A DNA stretch of 64,000 bases from Pseudorasbora parva (lineage: Eukaryota; Chordata; Actinopteri; Cypriniformes; Gobionidae): the NCBI RefSeq assembly GCF_024679245.1, contig NC_090186.1:34794946-34858945 (forward strand). Direction: 5' to 3'. Of the stretch, positions 49,798 through 63,505 are shown in pieces; within the stretch, counting starts at the first letter, position 1; the number at the start of each line of letters is the position of its first letter. A program made the translations under genes and the position numbers. The notes under the pieces were generated by a model. The model did no database searches. It was not told the origin of the DNA and worked only from the letters and a program-made list of their open reading frames with translations.

Positions 49798-52700
49798 TTT
49801 CTTCATAAGCATATTTTGCCTGTTTTCACCTTAAAAGTAAAACATGTATACTACCATTCAACAGTTGCAACCTTTGTGGAAAAAAGTCTCTTGTGCTCAA
49901 TAATAAAAATAATAATAATAATAATAATAATAGCTGTTTTTTTTATTTTATTATAACTTTAAAATGCAATTTATTCCTGTGATAGAACTTTCCGGGGGGA
50001 AAACAGCAGTTATTTAATAGAAATATGTTGTAATATTTACAGTAAATATCTAGTACCTTCACTTTTGTTTGATTTAATGCATGCTTGCTTAATAATATTG
50101 CAATAATTTATTTCAGAAATAAAGTAAAAGTTATTTTAACATGATTTTCTGCTGAATTTATGAAGCAAGGAATTCCATAGATTCCGTTCATAGAGGGTAA
50201 CGAATCTTTTTGTGTCAAAAAATAAAATAAAAAAATTGATATTTACATATTTTTATTTTTATAACAAGTGTGCCTGGATAAATTGACAGGTAGAAATGTG
50301 TTCACTTGTTGCAATCAAACAGCACTAACTCCTCCAACAGAAATAACAACCAGAAATAAATAACATTTGTAAGGAAGTCAGATGGTGTGAAAGTACTCAT
50401 ATACCCCAGTAGCTTTTATAGAGACTATATCTTCCCAGTTTGAAAATGAAACACCATTGAAATCAATCTCATTAATGTTTAGCGTTCAGCCAACCTGTTG
50501 CTTTTTCTGTCATTGTTAGATAGCATTAGACATCTGGTTATGTCAGAAAGCATCAAAAATATAGAGTGCAGGGATCTAATAGTATGACAAGAGATGTATT
50601 TTTCCATTCCGAATTGGTTGTGGTTTTAATATTGAGCTGGCCAACAGACACAAACTTTGGCCAATTTAAATGAAATGTGTCAGCAAATAGGACTTAAAAG
50701 AGGAGTTTTAACATGGCCAAAAGAATATGACTGGCCATTTTGGAAGAAGTCTAATATACTTGTCTTAGAATGATTTCTTAATATAATGTTCCTGACAACC
50801 CTGGATGATTTCAGACGTTAATGTGTCTCTTCTCATGTGATGAAACGTATTATAAAACAGTTACTCTGTATTAGCCGATTCACATTTGAATTTAGACTCT
50901 TGTCCTTTGGAGCCAATTTGGAGATCATAAAGAGGTTTGAATGAATGGTTTTCTATAATGTCTAAGTATGCATTTGTGTAATGTTTTAATATCTAATGGT
51001 TTTTCACTCTTGCAGTGGCAGTGTCACTGAGGAACCAGAAGGTCACAATGCCAAAGACCAGCAAGAATACAGTGAGAGTGTCCAATTCAGTCTCCATTCC
51101 TGCTCTCACTGCGTTCACTGTGTGTTTTGAGATTGCCCGCACTGCCCAGAAGAGCACAGAGACCATCTTTACCTTGTCTAATGCTGCTGGGACATCCATC
51201 TTGGCGTTTGAAAAAACAACGAGAGGCATGGAGCTTTTCATAGGCGGTTCTTACTGTTCTGTAAACGACCTGCTTGCTAGCTCAGATATCACAGCCAGCA
51301 TGAAGCCCATCTGCCTCACCTGGACCAAGACCTCTGGCCTAGTGGCAGTGTACTTTGGAGGCAACTATCGAGCCAGCACCTGCTCAGCCTCTCAGGTCTA
51401 CACCTTGCAGGGTGGGGACATCTTCCAGCTTGCAGGAAAAGGCTCAAGCTCAGTCGATGTGGATGATCAGAATTTGGACGGCTTTGTTTACAATTTCCGA
51501 TTGTGGGATTATGCCATGCTCTACTCTGAGCTGACTACCCTCACCTGTGATGTTGTAGGTAACGTCATTGATTGGGATCATCGTTTGTGGACTATCCCGG
51601 GCAGTTACACGCAGACTGACAGCACACTCAGCTGCAGTGAGTATACTGTTTAAGCTATATTCTGTTAAAGCCGGTTTATGACAGAATCAGAAGATAAAGA
51701 TATTTCCACCAGTAACATTTTTCTCATAAATATTTGAAATAAATTAAACTCTTAATTTCAATATCAATATACCATTTTGTTATTTAATTTTGAAGTAAGG
51801 TATTCTGATTTTCATAGCAAAATTGGCTTATAGAATAGTAGGCATTTATACGTGACATTAACCATATGTGATATTAATGGCAAAATATGTAAGGTTTTTC
51901 ACCAAAGATGTTTAAATATATTAAGTGTTTTATTAGACAGGGGAGCAACTGTTTTGGATACATGAACTGACAGGAAATGGATATTGTTATAAATAGGGCT
52001 GGACCAGAATATTTGAATTTTCGTTCGATGTTATACTTAATACATACAGTCTTGTTCAAAATAATAGCAGTACAATGTGACTAACCAGAATAATCAAGGT
52101 TTTTAGTATATTTTTTATTGCTACGTGGCAAACAAGTTACCAGTAGGTTCAGTAGATTGTCAGAAAACAAATGAGACCCAGCATTCATGATATGCACGCT
52201 CTTAAGGCTGTGCAATTGGGCAATTAGTTGAAAGGGGTGTGTTCAAAAAAATAGCAGTGTCTACCTTTGACTGTACAAACTCAAAACTATTTTGTACAAA
52301 CATTTTTTTTTCTTCTGGGATTTAGCAATCCTGTGAATCACTAAACTAATATTTAGTTGTATGACCACAGTTTTTTAAAACTGCTTGACATCTGTGTGGC
52401 ATGGAGTCAACCAACTTGTGGCACCTCTCAGCTGTTATTCCACTCCATGATTCTTTAACAACATTCCACAACTCATTCACATTTCTTGGTTTTGCTTCAG
52501 AAACAGCATTTTTGATATCACCCCACAAGTTCTCAATTGGATTAAGGTCTGGAGATTGGGCTGGCCACTCCATAACATTAATTTTGTTGGTTTGGAACCA
52601 AGACTTTGCCCGTTTACTAGTGTGTTTTGGGTCATTGTCTTGTTGAAACAACCGTTTCAAGGGCATGTCCTCTTCAGCATAGGGCAACATGACCTCTTCA

Positions 52701-55700
52701 AGTATTTTAACATATGCAAACTGATCCATGATCCCTGGTATGGGATAAATAGGCCCAACACCATAGTAGGAGAAACATGCCCATATCATGATGCTTGCAC
52801 CTCCATGCTTCACTGTCTTCACTGTATACTGTGGCTTGAATTCAGAGTTTGGGGGTCGTCTCACAAACTGCCTGTGGCCCTTGGACCCAAAAAGAACAAT
52901 TTTACTCTCATCAGTCCACAAAATGTTCCTCCATTTCTCTTTAGGCCAGTTGATGTGTTCTTTGGCAAATTGTAACCTCTTCTGCACATGCCTTTTTTTT
53001 AACAGAGGGACTTTGCGGAGGATTCTTGAAAATAGATTAGCTTCACACAGACGTCTTCTAACTGTCACAGTACTTACAGGTAATCCAGACTGTCTTTGAT
53101 CATCCTGGAGGTGATCATTGGCTGAGCCTTTGCCATTCTGGTTATTCTTCTATCCATTTTGATGGTTGTCTTCCGTTTTCTTCCACGTCTCTCTGGTTTT
53201 GCTCTCCATTTTAAGGCATTGGAGATCATTTTAGCTGAACAGCCTATCATTTTTTGCACCTCTTTATAGGTTTTCCCCTCTCTAATCAACTTTTTAATCA
53301 AAGTACGCTGTTCTTCTGAACAATGTCTTGAACGACCCATTTTCCTCAGCTTTCAAATGCATGTTCAACAAGTGTTGGCTTCATCCTTAAATAGGGGCCA
53401 CCTGATTCACACCTGTTTCTTCACAAAATTGATGACCTCAGTGATTGAATGCCACACTGCTATTTTTTTGAACACATCCCTTTCAACTAATTCAACTAAT
53501 TGCCCAATTGCACAGCCTTAAGAGCGTGCATATCATGAATGCTGGGTCTCATTTGTTTTCTGACAATCTACTGAACCTACTGGTAACTTGTTTGCCACGT
53601 AGCAATACAAAAATATACGAAAAACCTTGATTATTCTGGTTAGTCACATTGTACTGCTATTATTTTGAACAATACTGTATATTTGCTTCTTAGTGTTCCC
53701 TGCAAGTTCCCCTGAGTATTCTCTGTCTAGAGCGCATCACTCGTGTTGAATGAAATCTGACTCCTTCTGCAGTGTGTGCGGCACCTCTCGCTTGGCTCAC
53801 ACAACACGTTTTTAAAGGGATACTTCAGTAATTTAGCATTAAGCTTTCCATTTAAACTGGGTCATTAATGTAGCAGAAATGTAAAATGATCAATGAATTT
53901 GGTGCCTTCTAGACTGAGAAAAGACAGAAAGTGTGTGTGTGGGGGGGGGGGGGGGGGGTGCACGATCATTCGAATATTCTCCCAGGTTTCTACTGATACA
54001 AAGCCATATGCTATTAATCCCTTTAATCTGTTCTCTAACTTAACTAAATAATTTTTTTTCTACTATAATATATCAAAACTGGGAAGAAATAGACTGTGTG
54101 TTTTGTATCACTTCTAGTGCAGTGTCCATTTCTTCTCGAGATTCTTGCTTTTATAGAGAAGAATATGTTCAGCCCCTTCCTTCCAAAGTTTTGAATATTC
54201 AATGTTGATTACTACCGAAGCTTCGAAGCTCAAAAAATGGTATTCGGACCAGCCCTAGTTATAAAGCTCTTATTGTTTAAATCTTGTTTTCTTGATTTAC
54301 TGTGAGTTTTACCATGCCTAATATCTAACTTAATATAGTGTGTAACAAGTGTCTCATAATAGCCACTGAGTGAACACACAAAGTAGCATTATAACATCAC
54401 TTTAAAAACACTCAAATGTATCTAATATGATAAAACGGCTGCATTCCCCCACATATGCATGAGCGGTTGGATGTATCTTCGGCATAATAAAATAAAATAA
54501 AAAATCAAGGCGTCATCAAGACGATCATAACATCTGATCATAAAAATTGGCTTTATAAAGTATTTAAAAAAAAAACATAAGCAAATACAGATACATAAGA
54601 AATAAAGGGAAATGTCTTGATTAATTTATTAAAGATGTTTTACACTAACAGAGAAGGCTTTGTCTGTGCTGTGATCACAATGAACATGTAAATGCACTCA
54701 AGATTAATTAAAACCACATTCATTGATGGACAGACTGATTTTGATGACATAAAAAAGTTGTGCAGAGAAATGTTGTTTTGTTATGTGCATATAACCACGT
54801 AAATAATATCTACGTGCTGTTCTTCATGCATAGATATGTTTCTGCTGTATTGGCATGCAAGTTGTTAATGCAATCCAGCCAAAGGATATCCAGATTTTTT
54901 TGATACATATGGGTGTAAATGTTATGCTGGAAGGGCCAAGGGTGCATTTTCTGATTTTAAAAAATGCACAAAAAAGATTCTTGAGAACCAAATCTAATCA
55001 AGCTACCTGAGACAGCACTTTTAAAGTCCTCCAAATGCCATCTAACTCCCAGTATTAAGCTTTGGGTGGAAGCAAAGACAGGCATGACTCACATGCATAA
55101 CAAGTTTCACCAGAGACTGCTTTCTTTCACTTAGCTTGGATCCTGAAACTCTAGATGCCCAGCACAGCTTGGGTCAGCAGCCTATGGAAAAAAGTGTCGC
55201 TTTAAACTATGGCGCCTTAGATCAAAAGTGTTAGTTCACTAACTGTCAGTTCTCCACGACAGATAAAGCTGTATGTCCTGTGTAAACATTTGGTCTGTGT
55301 TAGTCTTGGAAGTTCTGTTGGAATTATTTTCTCCAGATATTGTGTTGAATTCCCTATATTAGAGCTCTCTTTTAAAGTCAGGGGGAGATGAAAAAACACA
55401 GAGGACACTGATTCCTCATCAGAGCTCCTTTAGATAACAGCTCATATGCAAATCATTAGCATTGTCTTTTTATGTTATCTGATTGGCTTCAAAGGTCTGA
55501 GTCCACATGTGAAAATACTTCTTTTTTTGTGACTTTTTTTCCATTACTCGTTTTTAATAGCACAAAGATTTGAGTGAAAAGTTGTATTAAAAAATAATAA
55601 TCTGTCTTTTTCTCTGTGTAAAAACATGGTGATCATGCTATGCAGCATGATTTGAGAATCATGGTCTTAAATGATCATCTTTCATCACAAATTTGAAAAA

Positions 55701-58700
55701 GTAATTGTGCACAATCCTAATTATTTCTTACTTATTTTTTCCTCATAAAATTCCTTTTTTTGAATCCAAGATTTTCAATGTGGACTTCATACTGTAATTT
55801 CATGTTATCAAATATGTTATAATCGCTCCATTTCAAAGAGAAATGTATTCCTTTGCTGGTTATTGTATGCAACTTATTTTAATATCACTGACAAATCACT
55901 TGAATTGAATTAACTTCTTATGCTTATGCTTATGCTTATGCTTAACTGTAGTTTGGAAAAGCAACTAATGTCTCATCTTCTTTTGCAGTCTGTTACCCAA
56001 ATTGCATTCACTTAACAGCTTCAACTAGTGGTGAGTGTACTGCTAACATGCCTAATATGTGTGCAATTGCTTGCTTTTTGTTGTGAAGGTCAACGCTTCA
56101 ATGTTTTCCTGTACCATAAGAAGCTTTTTGCTTTAAGCACTGTTATGACTTTCTGTGGCTACAGAAAATACAGAATGAACACAAAAAAGGCTCTGGTTGT
56201 TCTATTCAATAGATGTGAACTGAAGTGAGAATGAAGCTTCAAGCTTTATAAGGGATGCAAACGCAGTAGATTTCTTGCATCACAGTTTAAGTCTTTAAAC
56301 ATCTTGTCTGAAGTCAGTATGTTAACTTTGTGTTATAATTAGTCTACTTTTTTATATATATTTGCCCTTTTATACCCTTATTGAAAAGGATAGTGTAGAT
56401 GAGTTAGAAAGCAATTTGGGAAGGAGAGAGGAAACAGAACAGCACCTTGAGCTGAGACTCTAATGCGGATTGTGCCATATGTCCAAAAACGCTGCCCACA
56501 AGGCTGTTGCTCTGACGTACTGTAAAATACGTAAAAAAATATGTCAAATACCATAAAATGTTTGCAGATATTTAGGTAACATGCTGAATTCATGTACTCA
56601 TTTCTCTGAAAACAATGCTACAGCCAGTTATTCTTAACGTTAGTCTGTTTTTGTTTTACCAAATGGTATTTCGACACCACAGGTGGCCAGTTGTTGGAAA
56701 ACAGCGTATTGCTGCTGTGGAAGCCAGCAAACAAACTAGGTCAGAGATTGCATATTCTACCGGACCTAAAAAGCCTCAGCATCCATCTAAAAATCTCTAT
56801 GAACAGAAGCACGTTAAAACACAGATAAACCAACTAGGGATGGGTGAGAGTGGCTGAGTACTCGAACGTGACAGCGGCGATCGATCATGAAAACGGTGAT
56901 CGCCCTACTATAAAAAAAAAATATTGTCTATTTTTCGGCATTTTGGGTGGTGACTGAGGTCTGATTGGTCAGCGTTAGACAGCACACCTTCCAGACCGTG
57001 GAATAAGGTGAAAATGAAGCCTTCAGTGATTCCTGGAAGCACTGTGATCATGAAATACAGTGCAAGATGTGCATCACCAATCTGTCATATACACAGCATT
57101 ATAATAAGAACACGATTGTAATAGAATGTTGTAAATTCTCTGTGCTTTAGTTCCCCGTGTATCAACTGCTAAAGGAAATCCCCAACTAGAGTTACATCAA
57201 AGCGCGGTAAAGCTCATGTGCGCATCCATATCCTTTTCCACAGATGCAAGTTGTAAGATTACTTGTTTAATACTTGATTATATGTTGTATATATCTGATT
57301 AATCTCATATAGGGCGGCGTTTGGTTGAGTTTAATAACCAGCTAGCAAAGCGCTGCCATTAAATCGGCTAAGTTTCATTCTCTAATAGGCTATTTCTTTT
57401 TCAAAATCGTTGATGATATTAATAATGCTGCAGTGTTGTTTTGTTCTCATATAACCGTAGACCTTTTTTTAAGTTGTTTCCCATGGATTCTAAAGCGTGC
57501 AGTTGATGCCTGTAGGCTAATCACTTTGATCATGAAAAATAAAATTATGTGCAGCGCCAATCTGTCATGTACATAGAATTATAATGAGAACACGATTATA
57601 GTGTTGTAAATTATCTGTGGTTTCGTTCCCCGTGTATTAGCGTTGTTGTTAAGGCAAGAGCGCATTCAAGATTAGTTTCCCTTTCAAACCATAGCCTGTA
57701 AAAAGTTAGCATGGCCAAGTTCACATGTGCACTTTGCGTCCTTTTAGGCAGATGCAATTGTAATTGGCAGATGTAATTGTAATAGGCATCTGATTAAATT
57801 TTATATAGGATGCGTTTGGAGTTTATTGTTATGCTAGCAAAGCTCTGCAGGGTGGTGTATTCAGTTTCAGCTATATTCAATGTCAGATATTATGACTGGT
57901 GTTATTTGAGACGGTTATTTTGTTTCTTTTTCAAAGACATTTATGCATCCTAATCTAGCAGTTATTTTTTTTTGATATAGTCATATGTTCATGGCTCAAG
58001 CCCCGCCCAGAGTTAATCAAGTACTCGTTTTTGAGACCTATCGAGGATCGAAATGAGAAATTGACAAAAAATCCCATCCCTAAAACCAACTCATCAACTT
58101 GCAGTGCGTCTCCTCGCCTTGTCAATTGCGTTCATTCCTGTTGCGTGTCCTCAAACTGGCAACCCACGTGAGCATCGAGGAGGAGGAGGAGGGAGGGGAG
58201 GAGGGAACTGGACTGCAGGACCCATTTCAACCACTAGCTGTCATTCTTACATACAGCACCTTTAAGAACCGAATCTGTCTGATTTGATCATTTTTTTCCG
58301 GTTTTATAAACTGCATCACCTAATTCATTGAAATCTGAATTAGGCATTCTCTAATAAGATATCCCTAAGGGGGTGCTTTGTCGGTTTGCAGATTGAGAGT
58401 TATTTTATTATTTTGGAAAGAGTTGTCAGAATATGTTTAGAAATTCACCTTTTTGGTTCTTCACTAAAGAAAGTCATACATGTTTGGAATGATTTTAGGG
58501 TCAATAAATAATCACAGAATGCTCATTTAAGTGAACTACATTCTTTTATTCAATTTGTTCATTTAAAAAGGCTAACCTGTTCCAGGCATTTTTGCTTTTA
58601 GCTAGCATTTCTTGACTTTGACAGGAGCAATGTAAGACCCCCTCAGCAAACTGCAGACAGTTAGACGCTGGAGCCTATGACACATAACTATTTCCTTTGC

Positions 58701-61700
58701 TAACCAGCTGTGCTTGTGATGTTGGCATGAAGTCAAGAGGCCCATGAAGTTAAGCCCGAAGCAAAACTAATGCTGTCCTAATAAGCATGCTTTTAAGATG
58801 CTACCCTTCCTTCTCTTTCCATTGGCTACTCATGTGGTTCCCTCTCATCCTTTGACAAGACCAGTGGGGGACTGCGATCCCACCTTGCATGAAAACGCAG
58901 CGGAGGAGCCCGTCCTTAGAACAGCTCCATTTTTTTTCCCTTGACCTGCCTTTTAACACAGAACTTCAAGATGATCAGAGTCTCAGTGCTATAATGCTAG
59001 ACAGCTGCCGCAATGTGACGTCTCCCATAATATATTTAAGAGATCTTAAAGTTATCCTGGTACTTCATTTCTATGATGTGCAATGGAGTAGTTCCTATGT
59101 GCACAGTAGTTTGACACCTAACTATGTCACAAATGACCTTATACAGATTTATATTGTATTTGACGGTGTTAAAATAATCAACTTTGTTGGAGCCAATAGT
59201 AAATTGTAAAGCCAATTGCTTTACATATTAAAACTCAAAGCCATCGAGACACTGAAAAGGTGGAACAAATATTAAAACCTGTACAAATGCTCAGACACGC
59301 TTTGATGAGGATTGCATTGACTAAAGCTTAGCCAATAGATTTGCATTGCAAGGTTTTCCTTTTGCAAATTGCTTATCTTTGAATTGTTCAAGGTTTGATG
59401 TCGCTTCATGTATTGCATTCAAGCATGTTGTTTTGACCTGAATATGAAAAGCAAAAGAAGATGCAATTGGGTATTTCGCACATCCCTAATGGATTTGTGT
59501 TGAGAAAAGGAGGCATTCCAGGGCCTCGATCAAACCAGCCAGTAGAACATTTCTGTCATTCAACTGTGGCAAATTATTAAATTCCACCTTTGAGTCACAG
59601 ATGTTCAAGTTTCAGTTTGGACATTTTAAGGTCACATTCCATTGTCAAAGCCCAGAGGATTGCAGGGAAATGTATGACACTTTTTCAATCCAAGTCTTGT
59701 CCTAATTTACTCTTGAATTTCTATTTATTTAAAAAAAAAATCATATTGTACATATTTTGTATACAATTCATATTGTTGTAATGCCCAAGTTTGCCTACGT
59801 TATTAATTTTAGATTTATATTTTGTGTCTTTGTACAGTATGTTAGTAGGTTTATATTTTATAGACTATATTGATTATAATTTAGGTTTAGGTTCACTTTT
59901 TCCCCAAACATGTTAAATGTTCATTTTCACATTTTTCATAGGCACTGCCATAGCAACTCTTTCCCCGGAAACCCCAGGTTGTGCCTCCCCTGGACTTGGC
60001 TGCCCAGGTAGGAAGAGAAATATCCTTATTATAACTTTTAATGTAGAACACATTCTTCAAAACATATATTTGTTTCCTGTATTATTAGTTGAACCATTCT
60101 CATCAAAGATTGCATTTGATTACAATTAAAAATATTCCTTTGTCTCTTATTGATTTATTTTATACATTTTTTTAAACTAAGGTACCGTATAAAAATAAAA
60201 AATAAAAATAAACTTTTCCTGGAAAATGAAATATAATACTTAATTTGCTTAGACCTTTAGTTTGTGTAAGCATGCCAAACAAAAACAGCTTGGCTTCCGT
60301 TCATTAAAACACCCCTACACTGAACTGGTGGCCAATAAATGTCCATCATCAGTGGGGAGCCATGAGAATCCTCAGGCTTAATGTCCTCAGTAATGTCTAT
60401 TAAAGGTCATTCTCCCATTTTAACCATTTTGCTGCTTTCCCACCGGTCTGCGGAATTTCTTTTGCATATTATTTATTCCCCTGTAGTAAAAAATAGCACA
60501 TTCATGCCTGGAGATTGGACAGTCTTCTCTCATAAAAGTTAGTCTTCTAGGTTTAGAAATATCTTGTTAAACTTGTTAAAGGGGGGGTGAAACACTCAGT
60601 TTCAGTTAATCTCATGTCAATCTTGAGTACCTATAAAAGAGTAGTATTGCATGTACAGAGTCTTTCCGGAAAAGAACGAGCGGCTGGAGGCGTACCTTGT
60701 GGGCGGAGCTAAAAAATGTTGAGCATGCGCAGCTAGTGCGTTGTGAGCATCTGAAAGCTTTGACATCCTTAAACATCAAGAATTTTTTTTTTATTTCAAT
60801 TTAATTTTTTTCCGTAAATAAACCATTGAGATCACTCAGATTTAGCCATACATATATGATCCAGAATCATATCTAGAGGCTGAAATTGAACAGGAGAAGC
60901 AGTAACGATGACTACAGCAGGACGTCTCAATGTGTATGTACTGTCTGTACCTGTATTTTGTTTAGCGGCTTGTCATGCTGGCAAGCTTTACAACATTTGT
61001 ATGCTTACTTGTGGTTTATAAGGACATACTGTAATTTGGTTTATGGACTATTGAATGCGATTTAATGTTAGCAGTAGCAAGCTGAACGGTTTTACACTTC
61101 AGACTAGTGTGTCTTTACATAGAAAAACAATGGAATAGTAGCGAATTTGAATGAACGAATCGATAGCTAACAACACAAAGACATTTAAAGCAGTTTTACT
61201 CACCGCCTGCTTCCAACATACCACCGTGAACCTTAATCGCTGGAACAGCTCCAACTTTCAGCATTAGACGAGGTACAAATCCGGAGTTGAACTGTCACCT
61301 TGTTTATAAACCATCGTCGCCGAAATGCAGGGAACAAACAAAAACACTTTCATAACTCCGTTGCTGCTCAGGAAAAACAAACTCCATCCACTGTCCCATT
61401 AACGCAGGGTTCTTTGGGAAGCTGTACAGGGTTGTCTTGCCCTGACATCCAAAAACACACTTCTTTGGTGACATTGTTGATTTCGTGAAGTCCTGTGACT
61501 GCAGCGAAGCCGGCTTCCCTAAAGCGTTTGCTCTCTCGCCCTTCCGGGAGAAGATCCCGTACGGCCCGTACAAGGAAATTCCACCTCATCTAATGCCAGA
61601 TAGACCATACTCGGGGAAAAAAAGTTCTGAAACTTATGAGAAACCGGAAAGAGTATTTTTGGCACAGAAATACTCCATCAAACGTCTAATTTCTTGTTTT

Positions 61701-63436
61701 TTGTTTTTTTTTCTGAAACTTTGTCCATGTTTAGTATGCATAAAACAGCATTTCACCCCCCCTTTAAACTATACTTTGGCATAGTTGAGGTTGTTGGTTA
61801 TTTTTTTATTTATGATATGCCTGCACTATATAATGGAGCTAACACATCTATGCAGAGAAATCTATATGTTTATCAGTGCATATAAAATATAAAGTTTCTG
61901 TGCATATATCTAAATAAATCTTTTGGGATGGGTCAAAGGGGGCATCATACTTTACTGGATTTGTATCTGAGGGAGGAAAAAACATAGGTAAAAAATAGAC
62001 ATATTGACCTATGTATTTCTAAAGATACACTTCAATATCCTGGCTGTAACAAGTAACGGTCAGAAAATTGTTATGAAAACATAAGAGCTAGCAGGAGAAC
62101 ATCCCACTTCAGCACATTGTAAAGGGCAAGTAAAAAACAACGTTACCCGATTTTTTTTTTTTTTTTTTTTTGCCCTTAAATATTTTTAAGAAAATGTCTG
62201 ATTTTTAATTTCTGGTTAATCTATTTTTTCCATATTCATCTCGCGCTATGCTTGTGATTCACACAACTGTTGTTTGCTCCACAAGTTGTTCTTGCTTTTT
62301 TTGGTTTCATTCTAACCTCCATTTAATGCCAGTGTGCCCTTCTTCCATCCCTGCCACCAGCAACATTAACTGTTACCACCACACCCATTGCCACCACTAA
62401 CATGATTCCTACTAATGCAACAATCCACGGTAAGCATTCACCTCTGCCTTTTCATCATTTTATGCCCGTGTGTTTCTTTTGTTTCATGAGGGTAATGTCT
62501 TTTGCCTAATGCAGAACATGTGGTATTCATTCATTTGGAGAATATCCTTATTAGCTGCGAAAGTAATGTTTCATTTAGAAATAAAGGATGTTTTATTAAT
62601 GCCAGTGGCCGTGTTCCAGAATATTTAGTGACTTTTTAAAATGTTCGAAAGCAGATTTTAAATATTTCCAATGAGAATGCTTGCTTTATATGGCACATAA
62701 TGTCGCTATTTTTAATGGAATCCTTCAGTAAATCTGTCTGGTTTAAATGCTAATATCAGTCACATCATTGTACATCATCAATCACATCATTACAGGTGAT
62801 TTAAAAGTTTGTACACAGTATTAATTCCTTTTTAAATGTACTTTTTTCTATCTCTCTTGATGCTGTTACTTAATATAACTAGTTTACCCAAAATTGAAAA
62901 TGTATGTATCCTTATAGTGTTGGAATGATGACAGAAATGTTGTTCGTCATGTCATCTGTCAAATTATAATTATAAAGTCATTATTCATTACATATTTTTT
63001 GTCACTGCATCTATAAATCTACATTTTTAATAATGTTATGAAGAGAAACTAAATATTCGTTTTCAAACTTTAAATATGAATGCATGTCAATACAGCTCAT
63101 TATCTTTCTATTTTCTTCATCAGCTCTTACTACTACTCTTTCATACACACCTACTTCTAGCATGCCTCTAACCACAACTTCTGGTAAGCAAATATCTAGG
63201 TTTCCTACAGTTTTATATTCTGTTTAATGAGGTATGATATATGGCCTCACTAATACATGTGCGTGGCTCTGCCTCTTTATACCAACACTAGTTCCACTCC
63301 CGCCTACTACTTGTGCTAAAACAACAACTACAACTATAAAAAAAAAACAGATTTCTTTTCATTTTTCATTCACCTTTTCAGCCATTATTATACATTTCTG
63401 CTGTTTCATATTGCTGTACTTTTAACATTGTTTAAC

Positions 63437-63505
<69 letters not shown>

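Larger units (their letters stand above)
51994..54257. mobile_element. hAT element with perfect 8-bp target duplication, carrying a nested Tc1
   Basis: The ends TAGGGCTGGACCAGAATA and TATTCGGACCAGCCCTA are inverted copies. GTTATAAA directly precedes (51986-51993) and directly follows (54258-54265) the element, a perfect 8-bp hAT target duplication. Without the Tc1 inside (52047-53677) the hAT element is only about 0.63 kb, so it is non-autonomous. It lies in the intron after the pentraxin exon. Confidence 0.88.

Noticed and set aside
58889..59209. 106-codon open frame in an adgrg6 intron
   Set aside because: No recognisable domain, no flanking splice sites in the right phase and AT-rich codon use.
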